The notes below the pieces were generated by a model. That model was not told where the DNA came from and searched no databases. It saw only the letters and a program-made list of their open reading frames with translations. From Merdicola sp963557785 (GTDB lineage Bacteria > Bacillota > Clostridia > TANB77 > CAG-508), in the NCBI GenBank assembly GCA_963557785.1, contig CAUWBF010000015.1, forward strand, positions 1 through 29,914: a stretch of DNA of 29,914 nt, written 5' to 3'. A program made the translations under genes and the position numbers. Positions 24,464 through 29,914 of this stretch are shown here, in pieces (positions within the stretch are counted from its first letter, which is position 1; each line of letters opens with the position of its first letter).

Positions 24464-24613
24464 ATGATAGAAAGTAATAATATGTCACACGCAAACGTAT
24501 TTGATGCCTTTTACACCTATAGAGCTATGAAAGGAAGAGGATACTTTAAAGGTATAAAAGACACTTCAATGACTTTGAAAGAAATACTAGATAATTGCGA
24601 GGTTGTAGAGTAA
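24464..24613 (+). CDS. C-terminal part of the TAG-split gene, 49 aa
   Basis: In the same frame as 24266. Its RGYFKGIKDTSMTLKEILDN matches the end of the 26364 paralogue (KGYYGGIKNLDDTIKHILDT) in pattern and position. It could be made by read-through of the TAG, or from ATG 24464, since GGAG lies 8 nt upstream. Function unknown. Confidence 0.5.
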   Translation: MIESNNMSHANVFDAFYTYRAMKGRGYFKGIKDTSMTLKEILDNCEVVE

Positions 24614-24715
24614 AGGAGGTAAAAAATGGATTTAAATAATTTAAAAGAAATTTTAGAAAAACATAAAAATTGGTTGAATTATGACAAGGATAGAGAGAGG
24701 GCAAACTTACGCTAT

Positions 24716-24760
24716 GCAGACTTAAGCGGTGCAGACTTAAGCGGTGCAGACTTAAGCGGT
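24716..24760 (+). repeat. Tandem 15-nt repeat, three copies
   Basis: GCAGACTTAAGCGGT three times in a row with no mismatch, coding the ADLSG pentapeptides. Identity at third positions suggests recent expansion. Confidence 0.9.
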
Positions 24761-24762
24761 GC

Positions 24763-24788
24763 AGTCAATTTGTGACAGCAAATTGACT
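24763..24788 (+). repeat. Inverted repeat around the in-frame TGA
   Basis: AGTCAATTTG and CAAATTGACT form a perfect 10-bp stem with loop TGACAG; the first three loop bases are the in-frame stop of the pentapeptide gene. No T-run follows, so it is not a standard terminator. Confidence 0.8.
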
Positions 24789-25107
24789 ATATCAGAGAGC
24801 ATTTTGAGTTTATAGAGGAGGGGGTTATTGTATATAAAACTTTTAACGATCAATACGCTTCGCCCGAAAAATGGATAATTCAACAAGGTTCAATTATCAC
24901 CGAAAATGTAAATTTTAACAGAACCAATGCTTGTGCGTGTGGCATTAATGTCGCACCTCTTGGGTGGGTAGAACGAAATAGATACGGAGTAGAAAATATT
25001 TGGAAATGTTTAATCCGTTGGGAATGGCTATGTGGCGTATGCGTTCCGTATAATACTGATGGAAAAATAAGATGTGAGAAAGTAGAACTTATAGAGGTGG
25101 TGGAATA

Positions 25108-25437
25108 ATGAATAAAGATTTTATGACCAAAAGGATTACAGAGAACTACGGAGAATCATTTGCTCCTTTAAGGTATGCGCTGAGAAGTAAAAACGATGCA
25201 ATTATTCAGCCATACAAAACATATGAATTATTCTATGAAATCAAATTTGAGGTTTTACAGAAACTAGGAGCATATGAGGATTTAGGCACACTTGAAGAAC
25301 TGAAAAAGATTATCGAATTGCAAAAACCTAAAGAATCAGTTTATGCAAAAGAAGATAAAAATGGAGATGTACCATTATGTCCTATTTGCAACCATATATT
25401 AGATATTTTTGACGAACATTGTTTTAAGTGCGACTAA
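25108..25437 (+). CDS. Hypothetical protein with C-terminal zinc knuckle, 109 aa
   Basis: The ATG overlaps the preceding TAA. It contains RITENYGESFAPLRYALRS, a helical middle (KLGAYEDLGTLEELKKI) and CPICNHILDIFDEHCFKC at the C-terminus, a probable treble-clef zinc site. I have seen this general layout in small Firmicute phage proteins of unknown function. SD TAGAGGTGG. Confidence 0.65.
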   Translation: MNKDFMTKRITENYGESFAPLRYALRSKNDAIIQPYKTYELFYEIKFEVLQKLGAYEDLGTLEELKKIIELQKPKESVYAKEDKNGDVPLCPICNHILDIFDEHCFKCD

Positions 25438-25460
25438 AGGATTGATTGGAGTGATTGGTA

Positions 25461-25682
25461 ATGATTAAATATGAAACAATAATATACGAACAAGAAGATT
25501 TTGACGCATTAGATGAAATGACTAATGAAGAAGCAATCGAGGTATTAAATGGATTGCCAAGAGGCTATTTCCCCTATAGGAAACCCGAATGGGGAGATGT
25601 GACAGAGCAAGATTACGACAATTATAAAATATGTTGTGCTATTGATAAAGCAGTTGAAGCATTAGAAGGAGGCAAGGTTTAA
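25461..25682 (+). CDS. Small acidic hypothetical protein, 73 aa
   Basis: ATG 25461 has GGAG 9 nt upstream; TTG 25455 is the alternative. It reads QEDFDALDEMTNEEAIEVLN and ends DKAVEALEGGKV. The EAIEVL and AVEAL helices recall the 43-aa protein at 23659. Function unknown. Confidence 0.55.
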   Translation: MIKYETIIYEQEDFDALDEMTNEEAIEVLNGLPRGYFPYRKPEWGDVTEQDYDNYKICCAIDKAVEALEGGKV

Positions 25683-25683
25683 A

Positions 25684-25863
25684 ATGGTTGAATTAGAGAA
25701 ATTGCCATATTGTGATAAATGTGGTTATTGGGAGACTGACGAAATGTGTCTGTACTCAGATTTTGGAACAGCTCATATAATACAATGTAAAGACTATCTT
25801 AAATGTCAAGATTTAGAAAAACTTTTTCGTCAAGAATTAGAAAATAATAACTGTAATGATTAA
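25684..25863 (+). CDS. Cys-rich small protein, 59 aa
   Basis: Starts MVELEKLPYCDKCGYW and has MCLYS and QCKDYLKC, six Cys spaced like one or two zinc knuckles. ATG is 1 nt after the previous stop, with SD AGGAGG at the end of that gene. Probably a metal-binding adaptor; no family recognised. Confidence 0.55.
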   Translation: MVELEKLPYCDKCGYWETDEMCLYSDFGTAHIIQCKDYLKCQDLEKLFRQELENNNCND

Positions 25864-25884
25864 CGAATTTGAGAGGCTATATTT

Positions 25885-26133
25885 ATGAAAAAATTAAAAC
25901 GACATTTTAGACATATTGCGTCTCCAACTAACATTATTGAAGTTATGTGGATATCTGACAAGTATGTAAATTTCATAAAAGACAAGATATATATGGCGGA
26001 AGGTTTAAGTGTTCATGTAAGCACAAAACAATATATTAATTTCTGTATTACAGATGAAGATGGAGACAGTTATACGTTAAACTTAAATGATATGGGTAAA
26101 AAATATATTATTTTAGCACCTCATATATGGTAG
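25885..26133 (+). CDS. Hypothetical protein, 82 aa
   Basis: Starts MKKLKRHFRHIASPTNIIEV, then alternating beta-rich sequence with a KQYINFCITDEDGDSYTL segment. Basic N-terminus, no membrane segment. SD GAGAGG. No recognised family. Confidence 0.55.
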   Translation: MKKLKRHFRHIASPTNIIEVMWISDKYVNFIKDKIYMAEGLSVHVSTKQYINFCITDEDGDSYTLNLNDMGKKYIILAPHIW

Positions 26134-26145
26134 AAAGGAAGCTCA

Positions 26146-26349
26146 ATGACAAGGAAAGATTTTTTAAGAATGTATTGCTTTAATCAGGCAAGTAAAGAAT
26201 GTGTAGAAGGTTGCAAAACAAATTGTGCGTTATACAATCACAACGGTTGTTTATCACAAGTGCTAATTGATACATTAAGCGATGGTGAATTAGATTTGTT
26301 AGTTAAAGCTGTTAAAGTTAGTGATGATTTTTTTAATAAATTACCGTAG
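26146..26349 (+). CDS. Small Cys-containing protein, 67 aa
   Basis: Four or five Cys (MYCFNQASKECVEGCKTNC, NGCLSQ) and a helical C-terminus. Probably metal-binding. SD GAAAGGAAG. It lies in the run of small Cys proteins of this block; function unknown. Confidence 0.55.
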   Translation: MTRKDFLRMYCFNQASKECVEGCKTNCALYNHNGCLSQVLIDTLSDGELDLLVKAVKVSDDFFNKLP

Positions 26350-26363
26350 AAAGGAGAAAAGCA

Positions 26364-26726
26364 ATGACTAATTTAGATTATATCATTGAAACATTTGAAG
26401 ATCATGTTTATAGAAAAGCATTATCTTTGCCTTGTTATCTTTGTGAGAAAAGGTTAAAAATAACAGGTGTGTCTTCGATTAACTATTGTGATGAGTATAA
26501 ATGTGTTGACTGCGTAAAAGACAGTCTTATATGGCTTAAAAAACCATATAAACCTAAGATTAAGCTAAAACAGTTTGAATATGATTTACTAAAAGCGTTT
26601 AATGAGACAAGTCAGTTTAGAAGCATACCAGCATTAAAATTAATGCACAATAAAGGTTATTATGGCGGAATTAAAAATTTAGACGACACTATTAAACATA
26701 TACTAGATACAGCAGAAATTGTATAA
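26364..26726 (+). CDS. Cys-containing hypothetical protein, 120 aa
   Basis: The intact paralogue of the TAG-split gene at 24266: MTNLDYIIETFEDH, CYLCEKR, CVDCVKDSLIWLKKPYK, IKLKQFEYDLL, then KGYYGGIKNLDDTIKHIL. The Cys pairs probably bind zinc. SD GAAAGGAG. Comparison with it shows where the other copy is interrupted. Function unknown. Confidence 0.65.
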   Translation: MTNLDYIIETFEDHVYRKALSLPCYLCEKRLKITGVSSINYCDEYKCVDCVKDSLIWLKKPYKPKIKLKQFEYDLLKAFNETSQFRSIPALKLMHNKGYYGGIKNLDDTIKHILDTAEIV

Positions 26727-26742
26727 GAAAGGAATATGAAAT

Positions 26743-27411
26743 ATGAATAAGAAAACAAGAACAATGAAGCTATTGCTAATCTTAGACGCAATTTTATTTG
26801 CAACGTCATTGACCACTCATTGGAGATTTGCTTTATATACAGGCTGGGTTGCAACATTAATCATCTTTATTATGATGGCGTTTGATCCTTTGGAAGAAAA
26901 AGCAGGAAAGCTATTGTTTGCAAAGGCAAGAGAAGATGCTATTATTCCAACTAAAAAAGGTGATGATGCAGGCTATGATATTTATGCTTGCTTCGATGAA
27001 GAATGTATCGAAATCAAACCTCATCAAACAGTATTAATCCCTACTGGTATTAAAACAGTATTCGATAAAGCATATGTTGCAATTCTTAAAGAACGAGGTA
27101 GCACAGGCACTAAAGGTATAGGGCAGCGTTCAGGTGTTATAGATTCTTCATTTAGAGGCGAATGGCAAGTGCCTATTACAAACCACAATAAGTTACCTAT
27201 CTATATTATTAAAAAAGATTCTAAAAAATATACAACTATTCAAGAAAAAGTAGATAATAAAAAAGCTATTATCTATCCTTATGAAAAAGCCATTTCTCAA
27301 GCTTTGTTTATTCCACTAGCAAACTTAAAAACAGAAAGCGTATCAGAAGCTGTAATTGATGCGAATAAGACATCAAGAGGTGACGGCATGCTAGGAAGTA
27401 GTGGTAAGTAA
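26743..27411 (+). CDS. dut: dUTPase with N-terminal membrane anchor, 222 aa
   Basis: Residues about 8-48 form two hydrophobic helices (KLLLILDAILFATSL; ALYTGWVATLIIFIMMAF). From about residue 58 a complete trimeric dUTPase follows: LLFAKAREDAIIPTKKGDD, AGYDIYA (motif I), ERGSTGTKG (II), GVIDSSFRGEW (III, catalytic Asp), QALFIPL (IV) and RGDGMLGSSGK (V, P-loop-like). It splits dUTP into dUMP and PPi, keeping uracil out of DNA and feeding ThyX. Normal dUTPases start near the LLFAKAR segment, so the anchor is extra and unusual. Confidence 0.85.
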   Translation: MNKKTRTMKLLLILDAILFATSLTTHWRFALYTGWVATLIIFIMMAFDPLEEKAGKLLFAKAREDAIIPTKKGDDAGYDIYACFDEECIEIKPHQTVLIPTGIKTVFDKAYVAILKERGSTGTKGIGQRSGVIDSSFRGEWQVPITNHNKLPIYIIKKDSKKYTTIQEKVDNKKAIIYPYEKAISQALFIPLANLKTESVSEAVIDANKTSRGDGMLGSSGK

Positions 27412-27962
27412 TGCAGTTATCCAACAAACAAAAAGCATTAGTTGCTGAAAACCATAATTTGATTTATGGCTATGCTCATAAATACAATATAAATGTAGAA
27501 GAATATTATGATGTGTTAGCTATTGGGCTGTGTATGGCAGCCCTAAGCTACAACTCCAATAAAGGAGCTTTTTCTACACACGCATATATAATGATGAGAA
27601 AACAAATGTATTACCAAATATCTTATGAACATTGTAAAAAAAGAGATATTAATAAGCTAGATAAAATGAGTGATGCAGAAGAGATTTGCTCATATAAACC
27701 AACAGCTAAAACAGTCCAATTAGAAGATGAGGTTATTGGTAACATAGAAGCAAATGCTATAATGAAATATCTTAAAGAGAATTTGACAGATTTTAGATAT
27801 AAGGTTATAGCTTTATTAATTAAAGGATATAAACAAAGAGATATTTGTAGAGAGTTGGACGCTAAAAGACAAAGGGTGTCTTTAGCAGTTAGAACAGCAA
27901 GGGAACTTATAAATGAATATTATGAATATAACAGATATAAAGGAGAAGAAAATGTATATTAG
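27411..27962 (+). CDS. Sigma-70-like transcription factor, 183 aa
   Basis: An N-terminal region-2-like block (NLIYGYAHKYN, YYDVLAIGLCMAALSYNSNKG, FSTHAYIMMRKQM) and a C-terminal helix-turn-helix (YKQRDICRELDAKRQRVSLAV) matching sigma region 4. It would redirect host RNA polymerase to element promoters, perhaps late genes outside this window, or regulate integration. It starts one base within the dUTPase stop (TAATG). An anti-sigma or ComX-like alternative is less likely. Confidence 0.7.
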   Translation: MQLSNKQKALVAENHNLIYGYAHKYNINVEEYYDVLAIGLCMAALSYNSNKGAFSTHAYIMMRKQMYYQISYEHCKKRDINKLDKMSDAEEICSYKPTAKTVQLEDEVIGNIEANAIMKYLKENLTDFRYKVIALLIKGYKQRDICRELDAKRQRVSLAVRTARELINEYYEYNRYKGEENVY

Positions 27963-28287
27963 AATTGATATTATGGACACACCTTATGTAATTAGATCAG
28001 ATTCAAAACAGTATATGCTGTCAAGAATAGCACAGCAAACAAACAAAGAGACTGGTAAATTAGAAGATGTACCAGTAGATACTATGTATTATCCACATAT
28101 TGAATATCTATTAGAAGATGTTATGGAGATGGAAAAAAGAAAAAATAATTGTAGAACTTTTGAAGGGTATGCTAAGCATATTAAAAAAGTCAATAAAGAA
28201 TTACAGCCTATATTGGAAGCTATCGTAGAAAATAGTTCTACAAAGTCAGTTTTAAAGAAAGCATTAGAGAGAATGAGCAATGAATAA
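27952..28287 (+). CDS. Hypothetical protein, 111 aa
   Basis: ATG 27952 has AAAGGAG 6 nt upstream; the frame is open from ATG 27913, which lies inside the sigma gene. Starts MYIRIDIMDTPYVIRSDSKQ and has a helical middle with MEMEKRKNNCRTFEGYAKHI. Common in phages and ICEs just before excisionase; function unknown. Confidence 0.55.
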   Translation: MYIRIDIMDTPYVIRSDSKQYMLSRIAQQTNKETGKLEDVPVDTMYYPHIEYLLEDVMEMEKRKNNCRTFEGYAKHIKKVNKELQPILEAIVENSSTKSVLKKALERMSNE

Positions 28288-28471
28288 TATTCCAATCTAT
28301 GTTAAGCCGTTCTTAAATGTTACAGAAGCAGTTGAGTATTTTGGTATAGGCAAGAATAAAATAATGAGCTTAACAGATGAGAATAAAGATTTAGTGGTTT
28401 ACAATGGTAATAAGCGACTAATTAAAAGAGAAAAAATGTTTAATTTTTTAAATGAATCTTATTCAATATAG
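28280..28471 (+). CDS. xis: Excisionase (Tn916 Xis-like), 63 aa
   Basis: A winged-helix DNA-binding protein: PFLNVTEAVEYFGIGKNKIM is the recognition helix region and DLVVYNGNKRLIKREKMFNFL is the wing and last helix, as in Tn916 Xis and HTH_17 proteins. It directs the integrase toward excision. Directly upstream of int, separated by a hairpin with an embedded -10, so the two may be controlled separately. Confidence 0.8.
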   Translation: MNNIPIYVKPFLNVTEAVEYFGIGKNKIMSLTDENKDLVVYNGNKRLIKREKMFNFLNESYSI

Positions 28472-28479
28472 GCAATTTT

Positions 28480-28522
28480 AAGGGCTTTATGTGGTATAAT
28501 ATATCTACCATATAAGGCTCTT
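28480..28522 (+). promoter_or_regulatory. Xis-int hairpin with embedded -10
   Basis: A 17-bp stem (AAGGGCTTTATGTGGTA with TACCATATAAGGCTCTT, three G-U pairs) with loop TAATATATC. TATAAT (28495-28500) straddles the stem top and is preceded by TGTGG, an extended -10. It could be a terminator after xis, or a promoter for int whose DNA symmetry binds a regulator. SD AAAGGAG of int lies just after. Confidence 0.55.
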
Positions 28523-28540
28523 TTCAGAAAGGAGATTGAT

Positions 28541-29689
28541 ATGTCTGCTAAAAGAAAAGATAATAAAGGACGTATACTTCAAACAGGAGAGAGTCAAAGA
28601 GCAAACGGTACATATATGTACAGATATAAATCCATCAAAGGAGAAAGGAAGAGTGTTTACGCCAAGACGTTAAAAGAGTTAAGGGAGAAAGAAAAAGAAA
28701 TAAACAACGATATCTACAACGAACTAGATATCAATAAAAACATTACATTATATAAAGCAGTAGAATCTTTAGTAGAATTAAGAAAGTGTAAACTAAAAAC
28801 TTCGTCAACTGTAATATACGAAGCACAATTAAATAAGTTTAAATCTTTTGATATAGCAAATAAACCTGTTGCCAACATAACAACAATAGAGGCTAAGAAA
28901 TGGCTAACATCTTTAAGTAAAGAATTTAAATATGGATATATAGAAAAGTTTTACAAATTAGCTAAGGCATCTGTTGAAATGTTAGTAGATGACGCAGTAA
29001 TAAAACGTAATCCATTTAATTTCAATTTATCTTCAATAATTAAACATGATAAAGATAAAAAAATAGCTCTAACAACAGAGCAAGAAAATAATTTATTAGA
29101 ATTTGTAAAAAATCATCCACATCACTCTATCAATAAAAGCTATCTATGGATATTGTTGGCTTTAGAAACAGGCATGAGATTATCTGAGCTATGGGGATTG
29201 ACAGTTGATGATATTGACTTACAAAATAATCTTATTAGTATAAATAAGCAAAGGTGTAAATATCCAAATAAACCTATTTATATAGACACCCCTAAAAGTG
29301 GTGCTGGAATAAGACAGATACCTATAACAAATAAGCTAAGACCTGTATTAATTCATATGATGGAGAATAGAGGCGAAGAATGTTTTATTAATGGTAAGGT
29401 GTATGACTTTGTTATAAATACAATTTATGACAAAATAGAAAATCCAAATACATTTTCCAGAAGGTTGGAGGCTATAGTTAAAAGATATAATGAAACACAT
29501 GATGATAAGTTGCCTCATATAACTCCACATATATTAAGACACACTTATTGTACTAAATTAGTTCGTGCAGGAGTTAATTTAAAAGCCGTGCAGAATGTTA
29601 TGGGACATCACAGCGTAGATATCAGTTTGGATATTTATACACATTTTAATATAGAAGATATACAAACAGAGATGCTTAAAGTTGGCTAA
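28541..29689 (+). CDS. int: Tyrosine integrase, Tn916 Int family, 382 aa
   Basis: The N-terminus MSAKRKDNKGRILQTGESQR is the DNA-binding arm domain seen in Tn916-family integrases. The catalytic domain has ETGMRLSELWGL (Arg, about residue 212), HILRHTYCTKLVRAG (His, Arg about 330-335), and HHSVDISLDIYTHF (His, Tyr nucleophile about 365). All key residues are present. It inserts the element by site-specific strand exchange, with Xis for excision. Length is typical (about 380-405 aa). Confidence 0.9.
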   Translation: MSAKRKDNKGRILQTGESQRANGTYMYRYKSIKGERKSVYAKTLKELREKEKEINNDIYNELDINKNITLYKAVESLVELRKCKLKTSSTVIYEAQLNKFKSFDIANKPVANITTIEAKKWLTSLSKEFKYGYIEKFYKLAKASVEMLVDDAVIKRNPFNFNLSSIIKHDKDKKIALTTEQENNLLEFVKNHPHHSINKSYLWILLALETGMRLSELWGLTVDDIDLQNNLISINKQRCKYPNKPIYIDTPKSGAGIRQIPITNKLRPVLIHMMENRGEECFINGKVYDFVINTIYDKIENPNTFSRRLEAIVKRYNETHDDKLPHITPHILRHTYCTKLVRAGVNLKAVQNVMGHHSVDISLDIYTHFNIEDIQTEMLKVG

Positions 29690-29700
29690 TAGGATTACAC

Positions 29701-29724
29701 AAACTTACACCAAAACTTACACCA
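29701..29724 (+). repeat. Tandem 12-nt repeat after int, likely att-arm site
   Basis: AAACTTACACCA twice, back to back, starting 12 nt after the integrase stop. Such direct repeats beside int commonly act as arm-binding sites of the integrase. A third, partial GATTACACA precedes them. Confidence 0.6.
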
Positions 29725-29801
29725 TTTATGGAGTAAAAAGGGGTAAAATAAGGCAATATATATGAAATTCAAATAAGATAAATAAAAATATGTAATGTTA
29801 G

Positions 29802-29910
29802 TAAAGGTTGAAATTTCAACGATTATTAAAGTTGATTGATTATATAATATGACTTATTAAATAATATGGTACGGCTTATTATCTCTGTTTAATAAAGATT
29901 GGAATTTCAA
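29802..29910 (+). repeat. Paired 18-nt repeats, possible att region
   Basis: TAAAGGTTGAAATTTCAA (29802-29819) and TAAAGATTGGAATTTCAA (29893-29910) agree at 16 of 18 positions, about 91 nt apart. The first contains a perfect 14-bp palindrome, GTTGAAATTTCAAC. The stretch from 29690 to the window end holds no gene. This could be attP or integrase/regulator sites; the core cannot be fixed from one end. Confidence 0.4.
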
Positions 29911-29914
29911 TAAG

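Larger units (their letters stand above)
24626..25108 (+). pseudogene. Pentapeptide-repeat protein interrupted by TGA, 160 codons
   Basis: N-terminal helix, then A(D/N)LxG pentapeptide repeats (ANLRY ADLSG ADLSG ADLSG), and after codon 50 (TGA 24773-24775) the same frame runs on for 110 codons as QQIDYIREHFEF, GSIITENVNFNRTNACACG, VPYNTDGKIRCEKVEL to TAA. Sense on both sides of the stop suggests TGG became TGA, or UGA is read through. The TGA lies in the loop of a 10-bp hairpin. SD AAAGGAGG. Pentapeptide proteins can mimic DNA; the role here is unknown. Confidence 0.65.

Noticed and set aside
24716..24760. CRISPR-like or regulatory tandem repeat
   Set aside because: The 15-nt units have no spacers and encode in-frame pentapeptide repeats.
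1..29914. Global recoding of TGA or TAG as sense
   Set aside because: Both codons end many intact genes with neighbours starting right after or overlapping (TGA at 11125, 13729, 16212; TAG at 3072, 5195, 6229), so only isolated read-through is possible.
1..29914. tRNA, rRNA or CRISPR arrays
   Set aside because: I saw no cloverleaf with a GTTCRA arm, no rRNA-like block and no regularly spaced repeats, though a covariance scan was not possible.

Overview
The window is AT-rich (roughly 30% G+C by eye), every convincing gene is on the + strand, genes are short and tightly packed with ATGA-type overlaps, and purine-rich Shine-Dalgarno (SD) sites precede most starts. Together with the gene content this points to the early and accessory half of a temperate bacteriophage, or phage-derived integrative element, of a low-GC Firmicute, most likely a Clostridia/Lachnospiraceae host. 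No capsid, tail, terminase or lysis genes lie here. The host assignment is inference.

Layout. (1) 1-11.7 kb is a replication operon behind a strong promoter: an SSB-like protein, a Sak4-type RecA-fold ATPase, DnaB-type helicase, Toprim primase, a PD-(D/E)XK nuclease, and a DnaE-type DNA polymerase split by a 535-nt element. That element has a group I intron core and an IStron-like 3' end but no protein gene. (2) 11.8-16.2 kb is a nucleotide module behind a second copy of the same promoter: a divergent ThyX, a guanylate-kinase-like enzyme, a 5'(3')-deoxyribonucleotidase, and a class II ribonucleotide reductase. A 223-nt group I intron splits the reductase inside the catalytic NPCxE motif. (3) 16.2-20.2 kb holds a second, isolated copy of the 91-nt IStron right end, a 5'-truncated gene, three DNA methyltransferases and two PP-loop (PAPS-reductase-like) enzymes. 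Four poly-G tracts fall inside this block and two of the genes are out of frame exactly at their tract. (4) 20.4-22 kb has FolD and small genes, closed by a strong terminator. (5) 22.1-26.7 kb, behind a third copy of the promoter, is a run of small hypothetical, often Cys-rich genes, two of them interrupted by in-frame stops. (6) 26.7-29.7 kb carries a dUTPase with an N-terminal membrane anchor, a sigma-like factor, a Tn916-type excisionase and a tyrosine integrase, followed by att-like repeats.

How it works together. The replisome genes copy the element. NrdJ, ThyX, FolD, dUTPase and the nucleotide phosphatase/kinase steer dNTP pools toward dTTP and DNA synthesis. The methyltransferase/PP-loop block probably alters the element's DNA, possibly in a phase-variable way. 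The three matched promoters would let one regulator or polymerase form fire all three operons at once.

Most notable: the ORF-less IStron in the polymerase gene and its solo 91-nt partner, which differ only by compensatory stem changes and loop changes; the poly-G methyltransferase block; the three-copy promoter module; and several genes whose frames run back to an AUA codon behind an SD. Some interruptions (poly-G indels, G-to-A-type changes) could also be sequencing errors, and this is stated where it matters.
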